From UBA2108 sp002713215 (lineage in GTDB: Bacteria; Bacteroidota; Bacteroidia; Flavobacteriales_G; Salibacteraceae), in NCBI GenBank assembly GCA_937891015.1, contig CALAPY010000099.1, positions 1 to 27,767 on the forward strand: DNA of 27,767 nt, written 5' to 3'. A model generated the notes under the pieces. The model was not told the DNA's origin. It searched no databases and was given only the letters and a program-made list of their open reading frames with translations. Positions 15,073 to 24,368 of the stretch are shown here, in pieces (the stretch's first letter is position 1; each line of letters opens with the position of its first letter). Position numbers and translations under genes: made by a program.

Positions 15073-16848
15073 ATGCTCGAAAACATTGATTGGATAATTA
15101 TTGGGGTCTACCTGGCCATTTCTCTTTATATCGGATATCATTTTAAGGAACAGGCTGGAAAGAGCCTAACCGATTTTTTCTTAGGAGGCAGAAACATGCC
15201 CTGGTATGTGGCTGGCATTTCTATGGTTGCAACCACGTTCGCAGCTGACACTCCTCTTTGGGTTACTGAAGTTATTGCTCAACATGGAATTAGTGGAAAC
15301 TGGCTTTGGTGGAATATGCTCATTGGAGGAATGCTAACCACATTTTTCTTTTCGCGATTGTGGCGTAGGGCCAACATACTTACCGAATTGGAATTTATTG
15401 AATTGAGGTATGGTGGTGTACCGGCAAAGTTTCTCCGTGGATTTAAGTCCGTTTATATGGGGCTTTTTCTTAATGTAATAATCATTGGCTGGGTCAACTT
15501 TGCCTTGATGACCATCCTTTGTGTGTTTTTTGATATTCCAACTTACGATCACACCATCCCATTTTATCAAAATGAGATTCTATGGTACATAGGGGGAGCT
15601 ATGGTTTTGGTAGCGTTTTATAGCTCTTTATCCGGATTGAAAGGTGTAGCGATTACAGACACCATGCAATTTTTTATTGCCATGATTGGGTGTATTGTCA
15701 TGGCCTGGTTTGTATTGGATACACCTGAGATTGGAGGCGTAGCCGGACTAAAGTCTAAACTTCCGGCCTGGAGGTTTGATTTTTTTCCGAAACTGGATAC
15801 GGGTAATGGCGTAATGGATGCTGTTGGTACCTATAGTATAACCATTGGTGCATTTCTCACTTTCGGATTGGTTCAATGGTGGGCCAGCTGGTATCCGGGA
15901 GCCGAACCAGGAGGTGGAGGATATGTTGCACAACGAATGATGAGTACCAAAACCGAAAAAGAGTCGCTTATGGCTACCCTGTTTTTTCAGATTGCCCACT
16001 ACTGTTTAAGACCATGGCCCTGGATTATTGTTGGCCTATGTGCATTGGTGCTGTATCCAGATTTACCCTCGGATAAAGCAGGGCAGGGATTTGTTTTTAT
16101 CATGCGGGATTATTTACCAGCCGGATTAAAGGGGTTGTTGCTGGTTGCATTTCTTTCTGCCTATATGAGTACCATTTCAACCCAGTTGAACTGGGGAGCC
16201 AGCTTCTTAACCAATGATTTATATAAGCGATTTATTCGTCCTGAGGATTCTTTCGATTCACCGGAGAAAGCTCAAAAGAAGTACGTAGGAATTGCCAGGT
16301 TGTTTACTGTGCTTATTATGGTTGTAGCATTCTTGGTTACCACTCAGATTCATACCATTGATTCAGCAGCCAAATTTTTAATTCAGGCAGGTGCCGGATT
16401 GGGTATGGTGTTAATACTTCGTTGGTACTGGTGGCGCATAAATGCATGGAGTGAAATAAGTGCGTCTTTGGCACCCATGGTGGGCTATGGATTGGCCAAC
16501 TATTACTTCGAGTGGGATTTTCCGAATAACTTCCTTTTTACCGTTTTGGTAACAACCGTAGTTTGGGTATTAACAACATACTTTACTCAATCGGAATCCA
16601 AACAGACCCTTACCCGATTCTATGATCGGGTGACGCCACCGGGGATGTGGTCTGCATATTCAACGGGTAAAAAAGCCAATAATTTGCGCCCGCTATTTGT
16701 ATCCTGGATTGCGTCAATTGTAATGACCTATTGCATTTTGTTTGGGGTAGGATACCTGATTTTTTCCGATTATGGGTTAGCCATGGTATCCTTATCTGTA
16801 GCAATCTTAGCAGGATTCGTATTGTCCAGGAATATGGATAAGCACTAG
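15073..16848 (+). CDS. Sodium:solute symporter (SSS family)
   Basis: A 591-residue inner-membrane transporter with about 13-14 hydrophobic helices. It couples Na+ entry to uptake of an organic solute. Family marks are the first helix followed by the LTDFFLGGRNMPWY segment (32-45), the ATTFAADTPLW unit (53-63), and SAYMSTISTQLNWGAS at 362-377, whose Ser/Thr residues correspond to the Na2 sodium site in this family. The conserved TNDLYKRF follows. The substrate (sugar, amino acid or carboxylate) cannot be told from sequence. It is transcribed alone, divergent from the GT-C/TPR gene and convergent with the histidine kinase. The ATG at 15073 begins just before the first helix. Confidence 0.9.
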   Translation: MLENIDWIIIGVYLAISLYIGYHFKEQAGKSLTDFFLGGRNMPWYVAGISMVATTFAADTPLWVTEVIAQHGISGNWLWWNMLIGGMLTTFFFSRLWRRANILTELEFIELRYGGVPAKFLRGFKSVYMGLFLNVIIIGWVNFALMTILCVFFDIPTYDHTIPFYQNEILWYIGGAMVLVAFYSSLSGLKGVAITDTMQFFIAMIGCIVMAWFVLDTPEIGGVAGLKSKLPAWRFDFFPKLDTGNGVMDAVGTYSITIGAFLTFGLVQWWASWYPGAEPGGGGYVAQRMMSTKTEKESLMATLFFQIAHYCLRPWPWIIVGLCALVLYPDLPSDKAGQGFVFIMRDYLPAGLKGLLLVAFLSAYMSTISTQLNWGASFLTNDLYKRFIRPEDSFDSPEKAQKKYVGIARLFTVLIMVVAFLVTTQIHTIDSAAKFLIQAGAGLGMVLILRWYWWRINAWSEISASLAPMVGYGLANYYFEWDFPNNFLFTVLVTTVVWVLTTYFTQSESKQTLTRFYDRVTPPGMWSAYSTGKKANNLRPLFVSWIASIVMTYCILFGVGYLIFSDYGLAMVSLSVAILAGFVLSRNMDKH

Positions 16849-16874
16849 TAATACACAGGCCTCTACCAAGTTAC

Positions 16875-18551
16875 TTACAGGTAGGTTGCCAATTTTTGTT
16901 TTAGATCTTCGATGTCAATGGGTTTGGTTACGTAATCATCGATCCCGTATTCCTCGATATCATTCTTTAGCTTGCTTTGATTGGCTGCAGAAATGGCTAT
17001 GATAATTGGTTTTGAAGCACCCATAGCCTGCATTATTTTTTTGCTGGCCGTGTAACCATCCATAATCGGCATTTGGAGGTCCATAAGGATGAGGTCGTAG
17101 TTATTCGTATTGGCCAACTCAACGGCTTTTTCTCCGTCAATTACTGAATCGTATGCAAGCCCCAGGTCAGATAAATAACGTTCCAGAATGAGCAGGTTGA
17201 TTTTATTGTCTTCCACAAGAAGTACTTTTTGATTTTCTCCGAAGCTGAGATTTTTACCGCCTGCAAGCTCTCCCAATTCATCCGAATCAATGGCCTTTGG
17301 AAATGTAATTTGGAACCAGAACTCGGACCCTTGTTCGGGGTTGCTTTCCAATAAAAGCCCGCTCCCCATAACTTCAAGCAGTTTCTGAGAAATGGTAAGT
17401 CCGAGCCCGCTTCCTCCATACTTTCTGGTTGTATTGGCATCGGCCTGAGAGAACTTATCGAAAATCTGCTTTCGTTGTTCAGGAGTAATTCCTATACCGG
17501 TATCCGTAACTACGACCTTAAAAGTAACATCAGTTTCCGATTCATTTATAAGCTGAAGGGTCACTTTAACCCATCCTTTTTGGGTGAATTTAATCGCGTT
17601 ATTTACCAGGTTAAAGATTATCTGGCCCATTCGGGTGGAATCTCCCAGTACGTTATTTTTAAACTCGTCGTAAACCTCCAGATGAAGCCTTAAATTCTTA
17701 GATTGCGCATAGGGCTCAAGTAGTGCAATTATCTTTCGAAGATGTTTTCCCACATTGAAAGAGCGTTCTTCAAGTTGTACTTTGCCCGCTTCAATTTTGC
17801 CAAAATCCAAAATGTCGTTTACTAAACCAAGTAGGTTTTCAGAAGAAAACTGAAGTAATTCAATGTGTTTTTTTTGTTCCGGGGTTGGATTGCTTTGGGC
17901 CAATATATGGGACAAACCAATTACACCATTTAACGGTGTTCTAATCTCGTGCGACATCACATTCAGGAAATCGGATTTTGCAAGGTTGGCTACCTTGGAA
18001 TCTTCCCTGGCCTTAATTAACTCTTGATTTCGCTGTCTTAACTGTTCGGTTCGCCTTCGGTTTATTCGAAGTAAAATGGAGCTCAGCAGTGCAAAGAAAC
18101 AGGCCAATGCAGCCAGTATCACAATAAGTTTAGACCTAAGGTAAAGTTTGTCCTTCGTTCCGAGCATTGATGCTCTGCACTGTGCAATGGTCTCATTTAA
18201 ATGATTGATTTCCAGCTGAACATTTCTTTTGGAAGTATTAAAATCAAATACGGTTATAAAATGACTGATTTTGTTCCAATCTGCTTCTGCAATACACGAT
18301 TTGATTTCTTTTTGGTGGAAGTCAATCAATATCTGCTGGTTGTTTACCAGGTCCAGCTTGCTAGGGTTAACCAGGTATTCCGAGAAGTTATTTCTTATTT
18401 CCGTTAGAACGGTAACTGTTTTTGTTCCTTCATCGATTTTGGATTGGTATTTCCTGACGTCTATTATTATAGCAATAACTGAGGCAATAAAAAACAGCGA
18501 TAGGAGTGGAAACAGTGCAGAATTGATCTTATTTAATTTCTCTTTATCCAA
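16875..18551 (-). CDS. Hybrid sensor histidine kinase
   Basis: A 558-residue membrane kinase. TM1 is at about 11-31 and TM2 at about 142-162, enclosing a ~110-residue periplasmic sensor of unrecognised type. A short coiled linker (165-190) leads to HisKA with SHEIRTPLNG and H201. The ATPase domain follows: N box NLVNNAIKF (314-322), G1 DTGIGI (350-355), G2 GGSGLGL (379-385). The C-terminal receiver has phospho-acceptor D491 (LMDLQMP) and Lys543 (TKPI). There is no HPt domain, so a separate HPt/regulator is expected. The start is TTG: the upstream in-frame stop is close and no ATG precedes TM1. It lies 30 bases after maf and is the last gene of the ccm run. Confidence 0.9.
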   Translation of the reverse strand: MDKEKLNKINSALFPLLSLFFIASVIAIIIDVRKYQSKIDEGTKTVTVLTEIRNNFSEYLVNPSKLDLVNNQQILIDFHQKEIKSCIAEADWNKISHFITVFDFNTSKRNVQLEINHLNETIAQCRASMLGTKDKLYLRSKLIVILAALACFFALLSSILLRINRRRTEQLRQRNQELIKAREDSKVANLAKSDFLNVMSHEIRTPLNGVIGLSHILAQSNPTPEQKKHIELLQFSSENLLGLVNDILDFGKIEAGKVQLEERSFNVGKHLRKIIALLEPYAQSKNLRLHLEVYDEFKNNVLGDSTRMGQIIFNLVNNAIKFTQKGWVKVTLQLINESETDVTFKVVVTDTGIGITPEQRKQIFDKFSQADANTTRKYGGSGLGLTISQKLLEVMGSGLLLESNPEQGSEFWFQITFPKAIDSDELGELAGGKNLSFGENQKVLLVEDNKINLLILERYLSDLGLAYDSVIDGEKAVELANTNNYDLILMDLQMPIMDGYTASKKIMQAMGASKPIIIAISAANQSKLKNDIEEYGIDDYVTKPIDIEDLKQKLATYL

Positions 18552-18581
18552 CCCTTCAACGTATTGCTATAATAACAAATT

Positions 18582-19160
18582 TCAAAATTCTTTTAAATGC
18601 TGAAACAGCTTATTGGTTGGCAGTCCAACCACATTATAGTATGAACCTTTAATCTCTTTAACTCCAATTAAGCCAATCCAATCCTGGATACCATAAGCCC
18701 CCGCTTTGTCCAGAACTTCAAAATTATTGACGTAGTAATTAATTTCACCTTCAGTAAAATCTGAAAATGTAACATAGGTAACCGCATGAAAGTTCACCTG
18801 CTTACTGCCCGACATGATTGATACTCCTGTAATAACTTCATGCTGTTTTCCGGAGAGCGTTTTTAGCATAAATATAGCGTCCTCCTTGTTCAATGGTTTA
18901 TGAAGCATGTTATCGTTATAGCTAACAATAGTGTCAGCAGTAATAACAATGTCAGTGCTGTCCATATTATTTTTAAACTCAGCTGCTTTTTTTCGAGCCA
19001 GGTACTCAACTATTTGTCTGGGGGTTAGGTTATCGGGATAGGTTTCTTCAATCGGCTTTACTACTACCTCAAACGGAATTCGCATGCTTCTAAGTAGATC
19101 GGATCTTCTTGGAGAAGCAGATCCCAGAATTACTCTTTTATTAACCAGATTTGGTAGCAT
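18582..19160 (-). CDS. maf: Maf-family nucleotide pyrophosphatase
   Basis: A 192-residue cytosolic protein of the Maf/HAM1-like superfamily. Members of the YhdE type hydrolyse dTTP and UTP, probably for house-cleaning of modified nucleotides. The N-terminal substrate loop LGSASPRRSDLL (residues 12-23) is exact. The central T-A-D-T-I-V segment holds the catalytic acidic residue, and the later KAGAYGIQDWIG segment holds the second conserved region. Length is normal. The ATG at 19160 abuts the ubiA stop (TAA followed directly by ATG), which points to translational coupling. The exact substrate split between dTTP/UTP and m7GTP-type Maf enzymes is inferred, not read. Confidence 0.92.
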   Translation of the reverse strand: MLPNLVNKRVILGSASPRRSDLLRSMRIPFEVVVKPIEETYPDNLTPRQIVEYLARKKAAEFKNNMDSTDIVITADTIVSYNDNMLHKPLNKEDAIFMLKTLSGKQHEVITGVSIMSGSKQVNFHAVTYVTFSDFTEGEINYYVNNFEVLDKAGAYGIQDWIGLIGVKEIKGSYYNVVGLPTNKLFQHLKEF

Positions 19161-20153
19161 TTAGAATTGATTCAGAATATAATACACCATTACAAGATAA
19201 AGAACACCGGCTAGTGAGGCTAGTTTATTTAAGAGCGATGGCAGCTTAAACTGATGGGGTTCCTGGGCCTTAACAGTGGTTACAATTGCCGCTCCGAGTA
19301 ATGGAGTGATTATTACAAAAACATAAAATAACGTACCCTTGTCTGGTAGGTAGACCTGTTGAACATAAATGGCCAGGGCTATTACAATTGCATGAAATGC
19401 CGATGCAATCATTTTGGATTTTTGAATTCCAAGTACTATGGGCAGGCTTTTACAGTGAAACGCAAGATCACCCTTTATGTCAACTATATCCTTTATAATT
19501 TCCCGACCAATGGTTAGAAGGAATGAGAATAGACTCAAGCCTAAAACCCAGGCCAGTGTAACCTCGCTAAATTCCTTGAATATGGCCTTTGCAGCCTGCT
19601 CTTCAAACAATTCATTATTGACGGTAATCATAGTAAGAATTTCGAAAACCCAAACGACAATTGGAACCAATGCCACGCAAAAGGCAATGGATAAGTTACC
19701 CCAAATAAGACGTCTCTTAAAGTCAATGGAGTAAAACCAAAGGGTGGCTACAAGAATTATTTGAATAAATGCCAGTTCTATTTTACCGGCTTTGTATGCC
19801 AAATAGCCTGCAATTAGTACAGCGATTCCGTTAAACACTAAATGGAGCATCATAGCAACGCGCCTTTTTAAGTATCTGCCTACGATGATCTTATCGGGTT
19901 TATTTACCCGATCAATTTTAATATCGAAATAGTCGTTAATTAAGTTGCCGGCGGCTGCAATTAGTAAGGATGAGATTACGAGAAGGGTAAAGTCTAAATC
20001 TCCCATGCCACGAGCAAAATCAACCGAGCTATCTTCAATTAGTATTTTGAAGAAGGGCTGAATCAGAGCCATGCGAACAAGTACCATGGTTAATGCAACA
20101 ATCAAGAGATTTTGCCAGCGAGAAGCTTTTATGGTGGCTATTATCGGATTCAT
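19161..20153 (-). CDS. UbiA-family prenyltransferase (GGGP synthase-like)
   Basis: A 330-residue membrane prenyltransferase with 8-9 hydrophobic helices. The first Asp-rich motif is N73-D74-Y-F-D77-I-K-I-D81 and the second is KDIVDIKGD, both needed for Mg2+-prenyl diphosphate binding. In Bacteroidota this family is annotated as geranylgeranylglycerol-phosphate geranylgeranyltransferase-like, though other acceptors such as quinone precursors are possible. The frame opens at a TTG at 20174, inside the upstream gene. The ATG at 20153 begins 1 base after the stop of the KdsC-like gene and right before the first helix (SRWQNLLIVAL), so it is preferred. Confidence 0.85.
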   Translation of the reverse strand: MNPIIATIKASRWQNLLIVALTMVLVRMALIQPFFKILIEDSSVDFARGMGDLDFTLLVISSLLIAAAGNLINDYFDIKIDRVNKPDKIIVGRYLKRRVAMMLHLVFNGIAVLIAGYLAYKAGKIELAFIQIILVATLWFYSIDFKRRLIWGNLSIAFCVALVPIVVWVFEILTMITVNNELFEEQAAKAIFKEFSEVTLAWVLGLSLFSFLLTIGREIIKDIVDIKGDLAFHCKSLPIVLGIQKSKMIASAFHAIVIALAIYVQQVYLPDKGTLFYVFVIITPLLGAAIVTTVKAQEPHQFKLPSLLNKLASLAGVLYLVMVYYILNQF

Positions 20154-20154
20154 T

Positions 20155-20685
20155 TTACCATGTAAATGATTCAAATTCTTTTTCCGGCAGAAACCAGTTG
20201 TTTTGAACTTTTAAAGTTTGTTCTATTATATCACGGACACATCCTTTGCCACCATTTCTGGTAGAAATGAAGACACTTATCGCTTTTATTTCCGGTGAGG
20301 CATCATTGGGGCAGCAGGCGAGAGCTACGTCCTTCATGACCTCAAAATCGGGTATGTCATCGCCCATATACAACGATGTATTTGGATCGGTGTCAAAAGC
20401 TAATGTATGTTCTTCAAAAACATCACGTTTGTCTGATACCTTAAGGTAAATGTGCTCTATGCCGAGGTTTGCCAGTCTGTCTTTAACTGCCGAAGAGTTC
20501 CCACCGGTAATAATAATCACTTCATATCCTTTCTTGACTGCAAGTTGCAGGGCGTAAGCATCACGAGCATTCATGGTTCGAACCGGGCCTCCGTTTTCAA
20601 GCAATGCCACCGAACCATCGGTTAATACACCGTCAACGTCGAAGACAAATGTTTTAATCGCAGGTAGAATATCTAAATAATTCAT
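20155..20685 (-). CDS. KdsC-like HAD phosphatase
   Basis: A 176-residue cytosolic HAD-superfamily C0 phosphatase like 3-deoxy-D-manno-octulosonate 8-phosphate phosphatase, which makes KDO for the lipopolysaccharide core. HAD motif I FDVDGVLTDG carries the nucleophile and acid/base Asp; motif II is IITGGNSSAV; motif IV is YMGDDIPDFEVM. It lacks a cap domain, as in KdsC tetramers. A related enzyme (YrbI/NeuA-linked nonulosonate phosphatase) cannot be excluded. The frame opens at a GTG at 20697, but the ATG at 20685 is preferred: homologues begin about 15 residues before motif I, and the GTG lies inside a promoter-like box. There is an 81-base gap to the DUF2520 gene. Confidence 0.88.
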   Translation of the reverse strand: MNYLDILPAIKTFVFDVDGVLTDGSVALLENGGPVRTMNARDAYALQLAVKKGYEVIIITGGNSSAVKDRLANLGIEHIYLKVSDKRDVFEEHTLAFDTDPNTSLYMGDDIPDFEVMKDVALACCPNDASPEIKAISVFISTRNGGKGCVRDIIEQTLKVQNNWFLPEKEFESFTW

Positions 20686-20696
20686 ATCGTTGGCCA

Positions 20697-20725
20697 CGAA
20701 GATAATTATAGAAGGGCATTAGCAA
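20697..20725 (-). promoter_or_regulatory. Possible internal promoter before the KdsC-like gene
   Basis: On the minus strand, TTG (20725-20723), 18 bases, then TATCTTCG (20704-20697): the -7 box differs from TAnnTTTG by one base. It fills the largest gap in an otherwise tightly packed gene run and ends 11 bases before the chosen ATG at 20685. Confidence 0.4.
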
Positions 20726-20766
20726 TGTACAAAGTTCAATACCGGAACTTCTAATTCTTTACTGCC

Positions 20767-21531
20767 TCAGGAATGGGTGCGCTGAATGCTTTCCGTAAAA
20801 AGTTGATAGAGTTTTTTCAACTCCTTGTTATGCTCCAAAAGCTGCAACTGCGAAACAATTGTTTTTTCGTCATTTCTAATTGCCGGCCCCGTCTGAATTT
20901 CTTCGGGATTCCCAGTTGTGATTTTATGAACCGTATCTTCCAGAATTGAATTTAGTAATTCCGGAGGAAGCTGGCTGTCTTTAAGAACTTTACGGCTTAG
21001 CACTGCTAAATGGTTGGTGAAGTTGTTCATTAGTACACCACTTAAATGAAGGTGTTTTCTTTGGTTGGAATCCGCATGAACGACAGAATCGCTAAATTTT
21101 TCGGCCAGAGTCTTCAATTCATCCAGTTCATTTTCATTATTGGATTCTATAAGAATGGGTACTTTTTTCCAATTGGTTCTCGACGATTTTGAGATGGATT
21201 GAAACGGGTAATATACCCCTCGCTTTTTGTTAGCGTTTAAGGCATTGATATCAACGGTCCCGGAACAATGGACAATCAGCGCATTTTTGCCCGATAACTG
21301 GTCGGATACCGATTCAATTTGATCGTCATTAACACAGATAAATATGGCATCGGTTTCAGGTAATTTGTCAATGTCGATTGGAGTTTCTGCATTTACCTGT
21401 TCTGCTAGTTCAATTTGGTTATTCCTGGTTTTTGAATAAATGAACTCGATCTTGATGCCTTGTTCATAAGAAGATAAAGCCAAATTTGTTGCGACATTCC
21501 CCGATCCAATAATGCCAATTGACTGTATCAT
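20767..21531 (-). CDS. Rossmann-fold / DUF2520 protein
   Basis: A 254-residue protein. An N-terminal NAD(P)-binding Rossmann domain (IGIIGSGNVATNLA, residues 5-18; then AIFICVNDDQIE and VHCSGTVDI) is followed by a DUF2520 helical domain containing GVYYPFQSISK and the HLSGVLMNNFTNHL segment. The arrangement resembles 6-phosphogluconate-type dehydrogenases such as ketopantoate or pyrroline-5-carboxylate reductases, but no substrate is established. The ATG overlaps the ccmF stop by 4 bases (ATGA), so translation is probably coupled. The family is confident; the reaction is unknown. Confidence 0.85.
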   Translation of the reverse strand: MIQSIGIIGSGNVATNLALSSYEQGIKIEFIYSKTRNNQIELAEQVNAETPIDIDKLPETDAIFICVNDDQIESVSDQLSGKNALIVHCSGTVDINALNANKKRGVYYPFQSISKSSRTNWKKVPILIESNNENELDELKTLAEKFSDSVVHADSNQRKHLHLSGVLMNNFTNHLAVLSRKVLKDSQLPPELLNSILEDTVHKITTGNPEEIQTGPAIRNDEKTIVSQLQLLEHNKELKKLYQLFTESIQRTHS

Positions 21532-23936
21532 TTTTTTGATCCGGAAAGACGGTTTTTAACAGAGACGACTAATCCGATTGCCATGATAATGCAACCCAAC
21601 CAGAGTAAATTGATGTATGGGAATAATATCGCCTGCATTACGATGAATTCTTTTTGATCCGTTTTTTTCTCAATAAAGGTAAGGTCAATGGAACCATTAT
21701 TCGGATAGATCCTGTCGAAGGATACGGTAACACCTAATTCTTCACTTTCGGCGGGAATTGAAAATACCTTGGATGAATCCCTGAGAACAAAAACAGGGAA
21801 TAAATGATGTTTATCGGTATTGAAATCCCAGAAGGTCAATGCGGCTTCAACTGCAATGTCACCTGAACGTAATTCAGCGTGCCTGCTTAAGTTTGTTTGT
21901 CTAAGGCTATCAATAATAAGAATCGATCGCTTTAGAAATACTGTATCTCCCACGTGCAAGTTTTTGGTTTGAACATCAACTTTACTTGAATCCTGCTCTT
22001 TTTTGTCTTCAAGTACAGCCCAGGTTACATGAGAATAAATGTCTTTTAATAAAAAGTGACGGGTATCCGGCTCAGGAACATTTCCCATTCGTTCGTTTAA
22101 CTGAACTTGGGGTTTAAGGGTAAATTCTTTGGTGTAGGAACCGTTTTCATTCTTCGTCATATAGTCAACACCGTATCGAATGTTTACACCTTGCTTTTCC
22201 TTTCCTATATAAGAAACGTAGTAATCGCCCATTTGCAGGGTGTCTCCCTTCATAAGCAATATATTCTCCTTATTATCAAATTCTTCTCCCAATTGACTTA
22301 CATCGTAGGTACTTGTATTGTTGCTTATTTTCTTTTGATTGCTCATTGAAATTAGGGTGCCTAACATCATTAAAGCAAAACCGGCATGTGAAATTGACGC
22401 GCCCGAGTATCGGATTTTCCCTTTTAAAAACTTAAGCCAATACTCCAGGTTGCCAAACACGGCAAACAAAGCCGCAAAGAGCATAAACAGGTAGAAAGGG
22501 TTGAACATTTTTAAGCTTAATCCAATTCCGATAGATAGAGCAGCTGAAATGACGAGTCCTCTAATTATTCTACCATAAAATGTTTTGAGGGGAGTGTCTT
22601 TATAGTTAAGAAACTGCGAGAAGCCCATTAGCAGAAGTACCAATATGGCAAAAGGAGCTTGCCAGGTATTGTAATGTTCAATGGCATTGGAAGGCGGGGC
22701 CAGGCTTGAGCCGAATATTTTATTGATTACTGGAATACTGGTACTAAAAGTGATTTGAAAACTGGAAATAAACAAAACAAGCGCACCAATAAACATCCAA
22801 AATTCCCTACTCCAAAACTCTTCCTCTTTCTTGTTAGTAGGTAGTTTTTTGTAACGAAGAACGAAAACAAACAGTGCAATGGCAATGAATGTCAATAGAT
22901 AAAGCAATAATTGGCCGGACATACCAAGATCGGTAAAGGCATGAACAGATGCATCGCCCAATATTCCACTGCGGGTTAGAAATGAGGAATAAAGAACCAG
23001 AATGAAGGTCAAAAAGGTAAGGAACAGCAACGATTTCATAACGCCTCCTCGTTTGTGTTCAACGATCATCAGGTGGCCGGCTCCTACTAGCGTTAACCAT
23101 GGAACCAGGGAAGCGTTTTCAACAGGATCCCAAGCCCAGAATCCACCAAAACTCAAAGCTTCGTATGCCCATGCACCGCCCATTAAAACTCCAACTCCCA
23201 GAACCAAAACACTAAAAAAGGTCCACGGAATAGCAGGCTTAAGCCATTGCTTGTATTTCCCGGTCCACAATCCTGCAATGCCTATTGCAAAGGGCATAAG
23301 TGTACTGGCAAAACCCAGGAAGAGGGTAGGTGGGTGTATGGTCATCCAATAGTTCTGCAACAGGGGGTTAAGCCCTCTTCCATCCAGGTTTTCGAGGTAA
23401 TTCGGATTACTGAATAGTGGGATATCCATAAAATCCGGATGCTCTCTGAGAAGCATGGTAAATGGATTGGAGCCAATTTTATAATCAATAAAATAAACTC
23501 CTAAAAGCATTGAAATCAAGAATACCTGTACAAGACTGAATACAGCAAGAACAGGTGCCTCCCATTCGTTTTTAATGAACAGAAAAATTACTCCCAATAC
23601 CATATGCCAGAACGCCCACAACAGGAAGCTGCCCTCTTGACCCTCCCAAAAACAGGAAAAGATATATCGAAGGGGTAGGTCTGAACTTGAATGCTGCCAT
23701 ATATAATGATATTCAAAGTATTGGTTAAATATCATGAAGAACAAGGTGGAAACGATTCCCAGTACACCAACACCATGAGCTAAAAAGGAAATTCTTCCCA
23801 GGGATTTCCAACCGTTGTCGTTTTTCTGAGTTGCGAAGAAGTAGCTGATTGCTCCCAGCAATGCGGAGATAAAAGAAAAGATGACGAAAAAATTTCCAAT
23901 CTTTCCTATAAGGAGGTGTTCACCTACAAATTCCAT
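21528..23936 (-). CDS. ccmF: Cytochrome c heme-lyase subunit CcmF (CcsA/CcmF family)
   Basis: An 802-residue inner-membrane protein with about 14-15 helices. It transfers heme from CcmE to apocytochrome c in the periplasm. The heme-handling WWD-type segment is at 263-277 (FGGFWAWDPVENASL), with Phe at the position that is Trp in many CcmF proteins. Conserved His candidates are H201 in TIHPPTLFLG and H332 in SVHAF, with further His in the early helices (for example H54). A long periplasmic domain (about 525-770) precedes the last helix. It lies 9 bases after ccmE. Length is somewhat above the 650 residues of the enterobacterial protein, with the excess in the last periplasmic domain. No CcmH/CcmI is visible in the window. 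Confidence 0.92.
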   Translation of the reverse strand: MEFVGEHLLIGKIGNFFVIFSFISALLGAISYFFATQKNDNGWKSLGRISFLAHGVGVLGIVSTLFFMIFNQYFEYHYIWQHSSSDLPLRYIFSCFWEGQEGSFLLWAFWHMVLGVIFLFIKNEWEAPVLAVFSLVQVFLISMLLGVYFIDYKIGSNPFTMLLREHPDFMDIPLFSNPNYLENLDGRGLNPLLQNYWMTIHPPTLFLGFASTLMPFAIGIAGLWTGKYKQWLKPAIPWTFFSVLVLGVGVLMGGAWAYEALSFGGFWAWDPVENASLVPWLTLVGAGHLMIVEHKRGGVMKSLLFLTFLTFILVLYSSFLTRSGILGDASVHAFTDLGMSGQLLLYLLTFIAIALFVFVLRYKKLPTNKKEEEFWSREFWMFIGALVLFISSFQITFSTSIPVINKIFGSSLAPPSNAIEHYNTWQAPFAILVLLLMGFSQFLNYKDTPLKTFYGRIIRGLVISAALSIGIGLSLKMFNPFYLFMLFAALFAVFGNLEYWLKFLKGKIRYSGASISHAGFALMMLGTLISMSNQKKISNNTSTYDVSQLGEEFDNKENILLMKGDTLQMGDYYVSYIGKEKQGVNIRYGVDYMTKNENGSYTKEFTLKPQVQLNERMGNVPEPDTRHFLLKDIYSHVTWAVLEDKKEQDSSKVDVQTKNLHVGDTVFLKRSILIIDSLRQTNLSRHAELRSGDIAVEAALTFWDFNTDKHHLFPVFVLRDSSKVFSIPAESEELGVTVSFDRIYPNNGSIDLTFIEKKTDQKEFIVMQAILFPYINLLWLGCIIMAIGLVVSVKNRLSGSKK

Positions 23937-23945
23937 AGTAAACTT

Positions 23946-24368
23946 TTAGGAAGCGGCGTTTGTGCCTTTGTGTTCTTCAGGAGTTTTGAATTCTCCTGAA
24001 CCATCATTGTATTTGGATGGACACTTCATAAGAATCTGGTTCGCGTGAAAGTCCCCTTCAACAGCTTTTCCAATGATTACGATTTGTTCTGAACGTTCAA
24101 AATCCTGAGGTTTGGTTCTGTGCAAAACCACTTTTTTCTCCACATTTTCTTTATCAATCATATAGAAAATGAACTCATTGGGGTTCTCCTCAGGGTTGTA
24201 TACAGTTTCCTTATCCCGGTTTAAAACACCTACAACATGAAATTCTGCTGATGGATTATCAAACGCTTCGGTGAAGTTTGCATAGGTACTGGAATCACTT
24301 AATGTTCCAATTATAGCTGCAATTGCAATTGCAATTATTATTATACCAGCTATGTGTGTTTTCTTCAT
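23946..24368 (-). CDS. ccmE: Heme chaperone CcmE, CxxxY type
   Basis: A 140-residue periplasmic heme chaperone anchored by one N-terminal helix (about 5-22), followed by the OB-fold domain. Classical CcmE binds heme covalently through the His of HxxxY. Here the same place, after the FHANQILMK strand, reads C116-P-S-K-Y120. This CxxxY variant is known from Desulfovibrio and archaeal-type CcmE, where Cys takes the role of His. The ATG overlaps the stop of the CcmD-like gene by 4 bases. It accepts heme from CcmC/CcmAB and gives it to CcmF. The tail after the motif is short. Confidence 0.9.
   Translation of the reverse strand: MKKTHIAGIIIIAIAIAAIIGTLSDSSTYANFTEAFDNPSAEFHVVGVLNRDKETVYNPEENPNEFIFYMIDKENVEKKVVLHRTKPQDFERSEQIVIIGKAVEGDFHANQILMKCPSKYNDGSGEFKTPEEHKGTNAAS

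Noticed and set aside
18271..18603. Plus-strand 110-residue open frame
   Set aside because: It is antisense to the sensor part of the histidine kinase, with no family match or plausible start context.
20154..20174. TTG at 20174 as the ubiA start
   Set aside because: It would put 20 bases inside the upstream gene. The ATG at 20153 follows the stop by one base and begins the first helix properly.
23002..23352. Plus-strand 116-residue open frame
   Set aside because: It is antisense to the WWD region of ccmF and rich in Pro/Lys/Thr patterns typical of reverse-frame shadows.
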